This document shows positions 39,968 to 48,532 of a stretch of 64,000 nt of DNA, one piece after another. Below the pieces are notes generated by a model. That model was given only the letters and a program-made list of their open reading frames with translations. It made no database searches and was not told the origin of the DNA. Position 1 is the first letter of the stretch. Every line of letters starts with the position of its first letter. Source of the stretch: Microbacterium atlanticum (lineage in GTDB: Bacteria > Actinomycetota > Actinomycetes > Actinomycetales > Microbacteriaceae); assembly GCF_015277815.1 (NCBI RefSeq), contig NZ_CP063813.1, forward strand, positions 2,046,001 through 2,110,000. Direction: 5' to 3'. A program made the translations under genes and the position numbers.

Positions 39968-40906
39968 TCAGGGGTTGACGCTCACCGGCGTCCCGAGCGG
40001 GAGCTCGGCGAGCCGGGCGATGGCGTCCGCGTCGACCCGGAGGCATCCGTTCGAGATGTCGCCTGACCGGTCGTCGTGGTAGTGGAACGCCGAGACGGCG
40101 ACGTCGGCTCCCCCGAAGCCGTCCAGTGTCGGCGACTGCGACGCCCAGTACACGATCGGATGGCCGCGCGTGTAGCCGTACTCGGGCACGACCGCGGTCG
40201 TCATGATGAACGTGCGCCCGAGCGGCGTGGGCGTGTCGGGCGTCCCCGAGGCGAAGTCGGTCGCGATCCGCTCGACGACGCCGCCGCGCACGATGTCGAT
40301 GGTGCGGGCCGACAGGCTCACGACGACCGAGGCGTCGGTCGGCGCCAGTTCGACGTCGGCCGTGCGCAGCCACCCCGTCACCTGCGCCGGGTTGCCCCGC
40401 GACGGCACGGCCTGGCGACCCGTCAGCAGCACCTTCACCCAGTGCTCCTGCTTCTGCACGACCGGCACCGTCGTGCCGTCGTGCAGATACTCGCGCGGCA
40501 GGTACGCCACCGGCTCGCCGGCGGGGTCGGCCCACACCGGGGCACCGGTTCCGCGGGCCACCGCCTGCTCGGGCAGCACGACACCGAACGGATCGTCGTC
40601 GACCGGCAGGGCCGGGATGACCGCGAAGACGTTGACCTCGGGCAGCATCCCCGCCTCGTAGGCGGTCGTGTTCGCCGGGTATTGCGCCGCCGTCTCGACC
40701 GGGGCGGGCGACGCCGTGACCGGGGAGGCCACGGGAACGGGGACGGATGCCTCGGGCGCGGCCGGTCGCGCCAGCCACACGCCGACCCCCATCAGCAGCG
40801 CCATGGTCGCGGCGAGCCCGACGAGGAACCAGACGACGGCCGGGACGCGGGACCGCGAAGACTCGCTACGCTCCCGCGCGGGCGGGGTCGTCTCGACGTC
40901 GGCCAT
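39968..40906 (-). CDS. L,D-transpeptidase (YkuD domain), membrane-anchored
   Basis: A 312-residue cell-wall enzyme. A signal anchor (about 25-47) is followed by a Pro/Val/Ala linker and an SH3-like region (about 80-180). The C-terminal YkuD domain has the catalytic cysteine in DISNGCLRV, with upstream histidines in AFHYHDD. The usual SHGC motif reads SNGC, a variant also known in other YkuD proteins. These enzymes form 3-3 peptidoglycan cross-links or attach proteins. The ATG at 40906 has GACGAT six bases upstream (40913-40918), a near-consensus leaderless box. Confidence 0.88.
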   Translation of the reverse strand: MADVETTPPARERSESSRSRVPAVVWFLVGLAATMALLMGVGVWLARPAAPEASVPVPVASPVTASPAPVETAAQYPANTTAYEAGMLPEVNVFAVIPALPVDDDPFGVVLPEQAVARGTGAPVWADPAGEPVAYLPREYLHDGTTVPVVQKQEHWVKVLLTGRQAVPSRGNPAQVTGWLRTADVELAPTDASVVVSLSARTIDIVRGGVVERIATDFASGTPDTPTPLGRTFIMTTAVVPEYGYTRGHPIVYWASQSPTLDGFGGADVAVSAFHYHDDRSGDISNGCLRVDADAIARLAELPLGTPVSVNP

Positions 40907-40986
40907 CTCCCCATCGTCCGTGGCCGGGCCCAATGCTGCAAGCCGCGGGCACAAGGCTCGGCGGATGCCCGCGGTGCGACCCTCGC

Positions 40987-40992
40987 TAGCCT
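40987..40992 (+). promoter_or_regulatory. -10 box for leaderless NAD(P)-binding protein gene
   Basis: TAGCCT lies six bases before the ATG at 40999. Confidence 0.5.
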
Positions 40993-40998
40993 GGCTCG

Positions 40999-41739
40999 AT
41001 GGCAGCACACCGCGAGCAGAGCGGCACGGACGACCTCGAACCGGTCCGGACGCTCGGCATCATCGGCGCCGGCCGCGTCGGGAAGGTGCTCGCGCGGCTC
41101 GCCCGTGAGGCCGGGTACCGCGTGCTGGTCGCGGGCTCGGCCGACCCGGCCCGAATCGCCGCGACGGTCGCGGCCGTGGCTCCGGGCGCGACGGCGGCCG
41201 AGGCATCCGTCGTCGCCCGCGAGTCCGATGCCATCGTGCTGGCGCTGCCGCTGCCCCGCTACCGCGAGCTTCCCGTCGACGCATTGCGCGGCAAGGTCGT
41301 CATCGACGCGATGAACTACTGGTGGGAGGTCGACGGGCTGCGCTCCGACCTTGCCGACCTGCGCACCACCACGAGCGAGACGGTGCAGCGGTTCCTCCCG
41401 CAGTCACGGATCGTCAAGGCCTTCAACCACATGGGCTACCGCGACCTCGACGAGGAGGCGCGGCCCCCGGGCGCGCCCGGGCGCAAAGCGATCGCCGTCG
41501 CCGGTGACGACGACGAAGCCGTCCGCGCGGTGATGCGGCTCGTCGACGCGCTGGGGTTCGACCCCGTGCTGGCCGGGGCGCTGCGCGAGGGCATCAAGCT
41601 CGAGCCGGGCGCCGAGGCGTTCGGTGCCGACGTCGACGCGACCGAACTGCAGGCGATGCTCGACCGATTCGCCACCTCGCAGCGCGGACTCATCGTTGCC
41701 CGGGCGCGCCGCGATGCGGGAACGGATGCCGCGCCCTGA
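40999..41739 (+). CDS. NADPH-dependent F420-reductase-like protein
   Basis: A 246-residue Rossmann protein of the F420_oxidored/Npd group. The dinucleotide motif GIIGAGRVGKVLARLA is at about 20-35, with the phosphate-recognising AGSADPARI after strand 2. VVIDAMNYWW and VKAFNHMGYRDL are family blocks. True F420:NADPH oxidoreductases share this fold, but related proteins act on other substrates. No F420 biosynthesis gene is in the window. Leaderless start; divergent from the L,D-transpeptidase. Confidence 0.82.
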   Translation: MAAHREQSGTDDLEPVRTLGIIGAGRVGKVLARLAREAGYRVLVAGSADPARIAATVAAVAPGATAAEASVVARESDAIVLALPLPRYRELPVDALRGKVVIDAMNYWWEVDGLRSDLADLRTTTSETVQRFLPQSRIVKAFNHMGYRDLDEEARPPGAPGRKAIAVAGDDDEAVRAVMRLVDALGFDPVLAGALREGIKLEPGAEAFGADVDATELQAMLDRFATSQRGLIVARARRDAGTDAAP

Positions 41740-41748
41740 CCGGTACGG

Positions 41749-42318
41749 TCACGCGAGCACCCCGGCGGCGCGCGCCGCGTCGGCATAGGCCCGCGCCAGC
41801 GAGGCGACGGTGTCGTGCGCGTTGAGCCCGCTCGGATTGGGGACGACCCACAGTTCCGCGCCACCGAGACTCTCCGCCTGCCGCCCGGCGAGCGCGCGCG
41901 GGCGACCGAAGCCCTGACGATACGCCGTCAAACCCAGCACCGCGGCGACACGAGCGCCCCAGCCGAGGAGGTCCCGTTCCAGGCGTGCCGCGCCCTCCCG
42001 CAGCTCGGCCCGTGTGAGCTCGTCCGCGCGCGCGGTGGCGCGGTGCACGAGATTCGAGATCCCGATCCCCGCGTCCAGGAACATGCGGCGGTCGGCCTCG
42101 GGCATCCCGTCGTCGGTGATGCGCGGCATCCGCGGAATGATCCCGGCCTGGACGAGCGCCGGGTAGAACCGATTGCCGGGATACGCGAAGTGCACCCCGG
42201 TCGCAGCGGTCCACAGGCCGGGGTTGATGCCCACGAAGACGAGACGCGGGTGCTGCGGCATCAGGTCCTCGACGCTGCGCCCGCGGAAGGACTCCAGCTC
42301 TGCGCGCGTGAAACCCAT
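41749..42318 (-). CDS. mug: G/U mismatch-specific uracil-DNA glycosylase
   Basis: A 189-residue family-2 uracil-DNA glycosylase. The active-site GINPG motif (N32) and the intercalation loop VVPNPSGLNAH are intact, with the HFAYPGNRFYP block between. It removes uracil and ethenocytosine from G mispairs. The ATG at 42318 has CAGACT six bases upstream (42325-42330), a near-consensus leaderless box. It is a single gene. Confidence 0.93.
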   Translation of the reverse strand: MGFTRAELESFRGRSVEDLMPQHPRLVFVGINPGLWTAATGVHFAYPGNRFYPALVQAGIIPRMPRITDDGMPEADRRMFLDAGIGISNLVHRATARADELTRAELREGAARLERDLLGWGARVAAVLGLTAYRQGFGRPRALAGRQAESLGGAELWVVPNPSGLNAHDTVASLARAYADAARAAGVLA

Positions 42319-42366
42319 GCCCTCAGTCTGGGGCAGCCGACCCGAGGACCGGCTGCGCCAGATCGG

Positions 42367-42759
42367 TCAGACGCCCGTGCGGCGCGGCTCGAGGGAGAAG
42401 TCGTACGACACCGATCCGTCGGCGCGCAGATCCTGGTGGTGGTGGAATTCGAGCCCTCGTTCGTCGAAGGCGGCGAACCACTCGTCCCAGCTGACCGGCC
42501 GCAGATCTTCGAGCTCCTGACCGAAGTCGAAGTCGAGGCGCAGGTCGCCGACCGCTCCACCGTCGCCCGCACCGCCGATAGTCGCCGGCGTCGCGTGACG
42601 GTCCTCTGCCCACCGGCGGATCACGTCGTGGTCGGTGGTCGCGCTCATCGTCGCGTTGCGCGACGCGTCGTACTCGCCCTCGTTCACAGCGTCGATGCTG
42701 CGTTCGGCGTCACGCATGCCGGGGTCGACGGCGCCCATGTCGTCTGCGTTGCTGTTCAT
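42367..42759 (-). CDS. Hypothetical protein
   Basis: A 130-residue acidic, soluble protein with no signal peptide. The C-terminal half (LRLDFDFGQELEDLRPVSWDEWFAAFDERGLEFHHHQD) resembles short actinobacterial proteins of unknown function that often accompany stress or general metabolism genes. The ATG at 42759 has a very strong GAGGAGGT site five bases upstream, so it is probably well translated. It is downstream of the lipoate-ligase-like gene on the same strand, 82 bases apart. Confidence 0.75.
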   Translation of the reverse strand: MNSNADDMGAVDPGMRDAERSIDAVNEGEYDASRNATMSATTDHDVIRRWAEDRHATPATIGGAGDGGAVGDLRLDFDFGQELEDLRPVSWDEWFAAFDERGLEFHHHQDLRADGSVSYDFSLEPRRTGV

Positions 42760-42841
42760 GACAGACCTCCTCTGCATCGGCTCCAGCCTGGCCGGGGAGG
42801 GATCGGGGCGGGGAGGGGCTTGTCAGCGCGCCGCCGGCACG

Positions 42842-43543
42842 CTAACCGGCGAGGGCCCGGATCACGGCGTTCTCCGCCGTCGTCCTCGCCACGTCGCCCC
42901 CCTCGCTCGCAAGGGTGCCGAAGGTCTGGGGATCCCATTCCAGCTCGAGCGCGGCGTTGACGGCGACGAGGACCTCCACGAACCGCGCGACCCCCGCCAG
43001 CGGCAGCATGCCGCTCAGCAGTCGTGCACCGCGCATCGCGCGCTGGGACGTGCCGATGAGTTTCACCGCACCACGCGCGTTGATGCTGAACTCGCCCGGG
43101 CAGTACTCCCCCGGCACGTCGCCGACACGCGCGTCGACGCCGAGACCTCGCAGGGCCGCGGCGAGCGCCTCGCCGATGTCGCGGAAGAAGCGCGCCTGAT
43201 CGATGGCGCCGTCCTGCTCTCGGCTGATCACGTCGAAGACGATGCACGTCTCGTCGTAGGCGACCGCGCGCCCGCCGGTCGGCCGGACCACCGGCGTGAA
43301 TCCGCGCTCGAGAGCCGCGCGGCGTGCGGTCTCGAAGCCGGGCAGCCGGCTCTCCCGGCGGCTGAGCGCGACCGTGGGCACCGGCGTGTACACGCGGACC
43401 ACGCGGGGCTCGGCGATCGTTCCCGTCGCCACACCCCGCAGCAGCTCGACGGACCGCTCGAGGTCGGTCGCAGCATCCGCCCGCTCCTCCTGCCGGATGA
43501 TCAGCGCCGGTCCGGGCGACGACGACGGGTCGGGCGGCGGCAT
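42842..43543 (-). CDS. Lipoate--protein ligase-like protein (LplA/BPL family)
   Basis: A 233-residue member of the biotin/lipoate ligase superfamily. It has the substrate-binding RPTGGRAVAYDE and the lysine motif KLIGTSQR, plus GEYCPGEFSINARG. It lacks the C-terminal accessory domain of E. coli LplA. Such short forms act as lipoyl ligases, octanoyl transferases or amidotransferases. It could modify E2 proteins of complexes that use the lpd product encoded at 9752, but the gene is 32 kb away. Specificity is unresolved. Confidence 0.82.
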   Translation of the reverse strand: MPPPDPSSSPGPALIIRQEERADAATDLERSVELLRGVATGTIAEPRVVRVYTPVPTVALSRRESRLPGFETARRAALERGFTPVVRPTGGRAVAYDETCIVFDVISREQDGAIDQARFFRDIGEALAAALRGLGVDARVGDVPGEYCPGEFSINARGAVKLIGTSQRAMRGARLLSGMLPLAGVARFVEVLVAVNAALELEWDPQTFGTLASEGGDVARTTAENAVIRALAG

Positions 43544-43594
43544 GCGCCCACCCTCTCACGAGACGGCTGCGTCCGCCCTCGGCCTACCGCGCAG

Positions 43595-44293
43595 TCAGCT
43601 TGTCCAGTGCGACGGCGGCCCGTCGCTGCGACGCAACGGCCGGTACTCCCGCCACGTCGACGTGAAGTGATACCCGCCATACAGGACGCCCCCGGCGACC
43701 ACTCCGATCCCCACGACGACGCCGACCGTGACGGCGGCGGCCGTCGGCAGGCCGAGCACCGCCGAGAGTCCCCCGACGAACATGCCGCTCACGGACGCCG
43801 TGACCAGGATGCTGAGGATCATGGAGGATCCGAGCAGCTGCTCCGGCCCCGCTCTGCGGCGCAGGAAGGAGTAGGTGACCGACATGCCGAGCTGGTCGTC
43901 GCCCGTCGCGGCGAGGAAGTTGCCCGCCGCCACCGGGTCGATCTCGCGGTAGGCCCCGCGGATGCGGTTCATCGCGACGACGTACATCATGTCCTCCTCA
44001 GCGACCAGGAGCACCCGGATGAGGGTGAGCAGACCCACCATCGTGAGGAAGCCGAGGATGCTGAGGGAGGCCGTCGGGAACCACGACCGGAATCCCGTCG
44101 CCTGACCCAGCAGACCGATCGTCACGAGACCGGCCGAGACGAGCGTCAGGTAGATGCTGATCCGGGTGAGCACCTCGCTCTGCGCGGTGCTGCGTGCCGC
44201 GAGCAGTCCCCAGTGCTCGGTCGCGAGGATCTGCAGCCGCCGCGAGAGCACGGCGTCGCTCTCGGCTTCGTCCCCGTCGGCCCCCGTCGCCAT
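43595..44293 (-). CDS. Hypothetical four-helix membrane protein
   Basis: A 232-residue protein with two pairs of membrane helices (about 47-65 and 75-96; 157-178 and 183-205) joined by a cytoplasmic loop (AMNRIRGAYREIDP). The layout is that of many uncharacterised actinobacterial integral membrane proteins. No catalytic motif is visible. The ATG at 44293 has GACGAT five bases upstream (44299-44304). It is transcribed divergently from the amine oxidase. Confidence 0.75.
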   Translation of the reverse strand: MATGADGDEAESDAVLSRRLQILATEHWGLLAARSTAQSEVLTRISIYLTLVSAGLVTIGLLGQATGFRSWFPTASLSILGFLTMVGLLTLIRVLLVAEEDMMYVVAMNRIRGAYREIDPVAAGNFLAATGDDQLGMSVTYSFLRRRAGPEQLLGSSMILSILVTASVSGMFVGGLSAVLGLPTAAAVTVGVVVGIGVVAGGVLYGGYHFTSTWREYRPLRRSDGPPSHWTS

Positions 44294-44348
44294 GGTTCAT
44301 CGTCCCACCGGAGTCAGCCGTCAGGAAAGTCCCGGGTGCGCGACGCGG

Positions 44349-44354
44349 TAGCGT
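44349..44354 (+). promoter_or_regulatory. -10 box upstream of the amine oxidase gene
   Basis: TAGCGT, giving a leader of about 30 bases that includes a GGAGGGTGAGG ribosome binding site. Confidence 0.45.
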
Positions 44355-44390
44355 CGGAACGCGCACCGTCGCGCGGAGGGTGAGGTCGAC

Positions 44391-45716
44391 ATGGAGCACG
44401 TCGAGACGATCGTGGTGGGCGCGGGCGTCGCGGGGCTCACCGCCGCCCGTCTGCTGGTCGAGGCCGGTCGCGACGTCGTGGTGCTCGAGGCGCGCGACCG
44501 TGTGGGCGGCCGCATCTCGACCGACCGCCGCTACGAGCTCACCACCGATGTGGGCGCGTCGTGGATCCACGGCATCACCGACTCCCCCGTCGCCGCGGCC
44601 GCCGAAGCCTTCGGCATGCCGATGGTCGAGTTCACCGTCGGCGGGTATCAGGCCGACAGCCGTCCGATCGCCTACTACGGTCCGGATGGAGCGCGGTTGA
44701 CGGATGCCGCCACCCGGGCGTACATCGCCGACATCCACGCCGTCGACGCAGCGCTCGTCGACGTGATCGCGGCATCCGCTCCCGACGCGTCGTACCGGGA
44801 CGTCACCGAGGAGGCGCTCGCGGGGCAGGGCTGGGATGCCGAGCGCACCCAGCGCGTCCGCGAGTATCTGGAGCACCGGTCGGAGGAGCAGTACGGCGCG
44901 TGGATCGAGGAGCTCGCCGCCCACGGCCTGGACGACGACCTCATCGAGGGCGACGAGGTGGTCTTCCCCGACGGCTACGACCGGCTGCCGCGGCGACTCG
45001 CGGAGGGCCTCGACATCCGGCTCATCCACGTCGTGTCGCGCGTGCAATGGACGGCCGAGGGCGTCGTCGTGACGACCGACCACGGGGTGTTCGCGGCGGA
45101 CAGCGCGATCGTCACGGTCCCGGTCGGCGTGCTGCAGGCCGGCGATGTCCAGATCGAGCCCGCCCTCCCCGAGCCTGTCGCCGGAGCCCTCGGGCGGCTG
45201 CGGATGAACGCGTTCGAGAAGGTGTTCCTGCGCTTCCGGTCGAAGTTCTGGGACGACGGCGTCTACGCCATCCGGCAGCAGGGCCCGGAAGGGCGGTGGT
45301 GGCACTCCTGGTACGACCTCACCCCGCTGCACGGCACGCCGACGCTCCTCACCTTCGCCGCCGGTCCCGCGGCGATCGAGACGCGGGACTGGAGCGAGGA
45401 CGAGATCGTCGACTCCGTCCTCACGCAGCTGCGGCGCCTCTACGGCGAGCGGGTGGAGAAGCCGACCTCGGTGCACGTGACCGACTGGCAGGATGACCCG
45501 TGGTCGCACGGCTCGTACGCCTACATGACGGTGGGCTCGACGACGTCAGACCACGACGACCTGGCAACGCCTATCGGCGGGGTGATGCACCTCGCCGGCG
45601 AAGCCACCTGGACCGACGACCCGGCGACCGTCACCGCCGCGATGCTCTCGGGGCACCGGGCGGCGGAACGGGTGCTCGGCCAGGCCGTGCCGATCGAGAG
45701 CCTGTGGGCGGACTGA
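44391..45716 (+). CDS. Flavin-dependent amine oxidase family protein
   Basis: A 441-residue flavoprotein. The FAD-binding motif VVGAGVAGLTAARLLVEAG is at about 8-26, then LEARDRVGGR. The C-terminal FAD contact GGVMHLAGEATW is near residue 400. Overall it looks like monoamine or polyamine oxidases (VGASWIHG, FEKVFLRFRSKFWDD). The amine substrate is unknown. The ATG has a strong GGAGGGTGAGG site. It converges on the CaCA exchanger gene. Confidence 0.88.
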   Translation: MEHVETIVVGAGVAGLTAARLLVEAGRDVVVLEARDRVGGRISTDRRYELTTDVGASWIHGITDSPVAAAAEAFGMPMVEFTVGGYQADSRPIAYYGPDGARLTDAATRAYIADIHAVDAALVDVIAASAPDASYRDVTEEALAGQGWDAERTQRVREYLEHRSEEQYGAWIEELAAHGLDDDLIEGDEVVFPDGYDRLPRRLAEGLDIRLIHVVSRVQWTAEGVVVTTDHGVFAADSAIVTVPVGVLQAGDVQIEPALPEPVAGALGRLRMNAFEKVFLRFRSKFWDDGVYAIRQQGPEGRWWHSWYDLTPLHGTPTLLTFAAGPAAIETRDWSEDEIVDSVLTQLRRLYGERVEKPTSVHVTDWQDDPWSHGSYAYMTVGSTTSDHDDLATPIGGVMHLAGEATWTDDPATVTAAMLSGHRAAERVLGQAVPIESLWAD

Positions 45717-45739
45717 CGCCCGGGGCTTCCCAGCCGCTC

Positions 45740-46723
45740 TTACGTGCGCGCGATGAGCAGGTAGGCGAGGTAGCAGACGTAGGCCGCGACGAAGAAACCG
45801 CCCTCGACGCGCGTGACGCGCCGGCCGGTGAGGAAGACCGGGATGCACACGAGCGCGACGAGCGTCATGATCGGCAGGTCCACGAAGACCAAGTCCGGGT
45901 CGAGCGGCAGCGGCTGGTCGGCGAACAGCAGCGAGGCGCCGAGGATCGCGGTGAGGTTGTAGGTGCTCGACCCGATCAGGTTGCCGATCGCGATATCGCG
46001 GTCGCCGCGGATGGTCGAGACGATCGTGGTCGCCAGCTCGGGCGCCGAGGTGCCGACCGCGACGATCGTGAGCGCGATGATGGCGTCCGACACGCCGAGC
46101 GCTTCGGCGAGTTCGACAGCGCCGTCGACGAGCCACGAGGCGCCGAGGACGATGACCGCGATGCCGACCAGCAGCAGTCCAGCCTGTCCGAGGGTCGCGA
46201 GGGGTCCGCGGCGGGTCGACGGATACTCCTCGGCGAACTCTCGCTGCACCGAGACGCTCTCGCGGCGGGTCGCCCGGACGAGCGCGACCGTGTAGATGAC
46301 GGCGAGCATCAGCAGAGCCACACCGTCGACGCGCGAGAGGGAGCCGGTGTCGGAGGCAGCGCCGGTGAGGGTGAGGATCAGCAGGAGAATGGATGCCGCG
46401 GCCATCGCGGGAAGGTCGAGGCGGAGGGTCTGCATGCCGAAGGCGATGGGCCGAAGGAGTGCGGAGAGCCCCAGGATCAGCAGCAGATTGACGATGTTCG
46501 TGCCGACGATGTTGCCGACGGCGAGCGAACCGACCCCGCGCATCACCGCATCGATCCCGACCGCAAGCTCGGGCGCGCTCGTGCCGAGCGAGACGATCGT
46601 GAGGCCGACCACGATGGGCGGCACACCCAGTCGCCGGGCCAGCCTGGCGCCGTAGCGCACCACCAGCTCGGCACCGATGATCAGCGCGACGAGGCCGACC
46701 AGGACTCCCAGCCACGCCGCCAT
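45740..46723 (-). CDS. Calcium/sodium antiporter, CaCA superfamily (YrbG-like)
   Basis: A 327-residue integral membrane exchanger with ten predicted helices in two inverted repeats. Each repeat carries the alpha motif: GTSAPELAVGIDAV with GNIVGTNIVNLLLILG near the N-terminus, and GTSAPELATTIVS with GNLIGSSTYNLTAILG near residue 230. The acidic residues that bind calcium are present in both. The cytoplasmic loop between them is short. The ATG at 46723 has TAGAGT six bases upstream, a leaderless start. Confidence 0.92.
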   Translation of the reverse strand: MAAWLGVLVGLVALIIGAELVVRYGARLARRLGVPPIVVGLTIVSLGTSAPELAVGIDAVMRGVGSLAVGNIVGTNIVNLLLILGLSALLRPIAFGMQTLRLDLPAMAAASILLLILTLTGAASDTGSLSRVDGVALLMLAVIYTVALVRATRRESVSVQREFAEEYPSTRRGPLATLGQAGLLLVGIAVIVLGASWLVDGAVELAEALGVSDAIIALTIVAVGTSAPELATTIVSTIRGDRDIAIGNLIGSSTYNLTAILGASLLFADQPLPLDPDLVFVDLPIMTLVALVCIPVFLTGRRVTRVEGGFFVAAYVCYLAYLLIART

Positions 46724-46729
46724 ACGGTG

Positions 46730-46735
46730 ACTCTA
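46730..46735 (-). promoter_or_regulatory. -10 box for leaderless CaCA exchanger
   Basis: TAGAGT on the - strand, six bases before the ATG at 46723. Confidence 0.5.
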
Positions 46736-46879
46736 GCGAGCCGCCCAGCGCGGCCGGCCGCGCTCTCCGCCGGCGGCCGGCGCCGAGCTGAGACGCCGTG
46801 GTGCGGCGGCTCCTCGGCCGGACGGCGCCGACAACTCTCCCTCGCAGCGCCCTGGCCTCGGCCCTCTGTGACACGACAG

Positions 46880-46913
46880 AGCCCTGGTGAGATCGAACCG
46901 TCTCACCAGGGCT
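46880..46913 (-). terminator. Terminator of tRNA-Pro
   Basis: A perfect 13-bp stem (46880-46892 with 46901-46913) and an eight-base loop, starting seven bases after the tRNA 3' end. Confidence 0.85.
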
Positions 46914-46919
46914 TCTCTG

Positions 46920-46993
<74 letters not shown>

Positions 46994-47024
46994 ATGCCCC
47001 CGCTCGCGCGCGGACAACTCCCCC

Positions 47025-47030
47025 ATCCTA
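47025..47030 (-). promoter_or_regulatory. -10 box of tRNA-Pro
   Basis: TAGGAT on the - strand, about 30 bases before the mature tRNA 5' end. Confidence 0.45.
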
Positions 47031-47108
47031 CCCGGTCGGCGAGGGCGCCGCGAACCGAGGCGAGCCCGGGCGTGGCATCCGCTGCTTGCCCGTGTCGGTG
47101 GGCCGCAC

Positions 47109-47114
47109 TAGCGT
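47109..47114 (+). promoter_or_regulatory. -10 box for leaderless GNAT/S4 operon
   Basis: TAGCGT lies six bases before the ATG at 47121. Confidence 0.5.
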
Positions 47115-47120
47115 CGCGGA

Positions 47121-47732
47121 ATGGCGAACATCACCGTCCAGCCGGCCACCGCCGACCGCTTCGACGACGCCCAGCACGCACTCACCGGCGGCGGCGACGG
47201 GCGCAGCTGCCAATGCCAGTGGTGGATGATCACGAACGCCGAGTTCCAGCGCAAGCCGCCAGACGAGCGCAAGGCGATGCTGCGCGACGAGATGGCGGCA
47301 GGACCGCCGCCCGCCCTCATCGTCTACGTCGACGACGAGGCCGCGGGCTGGGTGCGGGTCGGACCCCGCACCCGCCAGGTGCGGCTCGGACGCACGCGTG
47401 CCTTCACGGAACATTCGACCGAGCCATGGGACGACGAGACGGTGTGGGCGGTGAGCTGCTTCGTCGTCCGCAAGGAGTTCCGCAGGCAGGGTCTGAACGC
47501 TCGCCTGCTCGACGCGGCCGTCGAGTACGCCCGCTCGGGCGGCGCCCGCGTGATCGAGGCCTATCCGCTCGATCCCGACGCCGGCACGAAGATCCCCGTC
47601 AACGACCTCTACCACGGCGTCCTGTCGACCTTCCTCGAGGCCGGGTTCACCGAGGTGGCGCGGCCCAAGCCGCATCTGGCGATCGTCGCGCTCGACCTCG
47701 CGGCACGGCCCCGATCTGCGGTGGTCCCGTGA
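47121..47732 (+). CDS. GNAT acetyltransferase with N-terminal CQCQ motif (paralogue)
   Basis: A 203-residue GNAT protein closely similar in layout to the one at 37015-37602. The SCQCQWWM motif is near residue 30. The acetyl-CoA core is DDETVWAVSCFVVRKEFRRQGL, followed by RLLDAAVEYARSGGA and VIEAYPLDPD. The shared cysteine motif suggests a common cofactor or substrate class. The first 50 residues and the C-terminus differ, so the two probably act on different targets. Its stop overlaps the start of the S4 gene (GTGA). Confidence 0.87.
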   Translation: MANITVQPATADRFDDAQHALTGGGDGRSCQCQWWMITNAEFQRKPPDERKAMLRDEMAAGPPPALIVYVDDEAAGWVRVGPRTRQVRLGRTRAFTEHSTEPWDDETVWAVSCFVVRKEFRRQGLNARLLDAAVEYARSGGARVIEAYPLDPDAGTKIPVNDLYHGVLSTFLEAGFTEVARPKPHLAIVALDLAARPRSAVVP

Positions 47733-48097
47733 GCACAGCCGGCGACTCGGTCCGCGTCGACGCGTGGCTGTGGGCGGTGCGCGTCTACAAGACCCGGTCC
47801 GCCGCGACGACGGCATGCCGCGCCGGGCATGTCCGGGTCAACGGCGAGCGCGCGAAGGCGGCACAGCCCGTGCGGCCGGGCGACGAGCTCCGCGTGCGGG
47901 TGAGCGGCTTCGACCGCATCCTGATCGTGAAGCAGCCGATCTCCAAGCGGGTCGGCGCTGCCCCCGCGGCCGAGGCCATGGACGACCGCACGCCGCCACG
48001 CGACCCCACCCCCGTCATCGCGCAGCGGGATCGCGGCGCGGGGCGCCCGACCAAGCGCGAGCGTCGGGAGATCGATCGCCTGCGGGGGCGAGAGTGA
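47729..48097 (+). CDS. S4-domain RNA-binding protein (Hsp15-like)
   Basis: A 122-residue protein. The S4 RNA-binding fold covers residues 8-70 (VRVDAWLWAVRVYKTRSAATTACRAG, HVRVNGERAKAAQPVRPGDE). A basic, disordered C-terminus (GRPTKRERREIDRLRG) follows. Hsp15 rescues stalled 50S subunits carrying peptidyl-tRNA. The GTG at 47729 overlaps the GNAT stop. The last 83 bases overlap the convergent PQ-loop gene on the other strand. Confidence 0.9.
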   Translation: MSTAGDSVRVDAWLWAVRVYKTRSAATTACRAGHVRVNGERAKAAQPVRPGDELRVRVSGFDRILIVKQPISKRVGAAPAAEAMDDRTPPRDPTPVIAQRDRGAGRPTKRERREIDRLRGRE

Positions 48098-48419
48098 CCT
48101 GTTCCAGCGCATCCGTAACGGTGATCGCCGGCACGCGGTGCCCCACCTCGCTCCGCGTTGCCGCGCGGCGCTGCGCGACGCACAGCACCAGCATGATGGC
48201 GCACGACACGACGTAGAACGTGTGCAGCGCCCAGATCGGACCGACCGGCAGCGTGAACACGTAGAGCGAGTAGACCGCATTGGCCGCATTGATCATCCCG
48301 AGGCTCACGAGGCTGTACGACGAGACGTCGCGGGTGCGCAGCGCCTTGGTGAGCATGGGCAGGTTGCTGATCGCGAAGACGACGGTCGCCACCGTGCCTG
48401 CGATCAGCGGGATGTCCAT
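48015..48419 (-). CDS. PQ-loop (SemiSWEET-like) membrane protein
   Basis: A 134-residue protein with three membrane helices in residues 4-85 and a hydrophilic tail. The block ISNLPMLTKALRTRDVSSYSLVSLGMINAANAVYSLYVF follows the SemiSWEET/PQ-loop pattern (Pro kink, then the SYS-x6-N stretch), although PQ itself reads PM. Such proteins dimerise to transport sugars or other small solutes. The ATG at 48419 has TACCGT six bases upstream. The C-terminal 28 codons lie antisense to the S4 gene; a shorter protein could suffice for transport. Confidence 0.8.
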   Translation of the reverse strand: MDIPLIAGTVATVVFAISNLPMLTKALRTRDVSSYSLVSLGMINAANAVYSLYVFTLPVGPIWALHTFYVVSCAIMLVLCVAQRRAATRSEVGHRVPAITVTDALEQVTLAPAGDRSPDARAWSGAPRRDPAAR

Positions 48420-48425
48420 ATCGCC

Positions 48426-48431
48426 ACGGTA
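48426..48431 (-). promoter_or_regulatory. -10 box for leaderless PQ-loop gene
   Basis: TACCGT on the - strand, six bases before the ATG at 48419. Confidence 0.5.
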
Positions 48432-48532
48432 GGTGCAGGGCGCCGCGCACCGCGTCGGGCGAAGAGCCCATCTTGGGCGGGCGCCGCGAATGGGTCATTG
48501 TGTGTAGGCCCGGCTGCCCGGCGGGCGATTGG

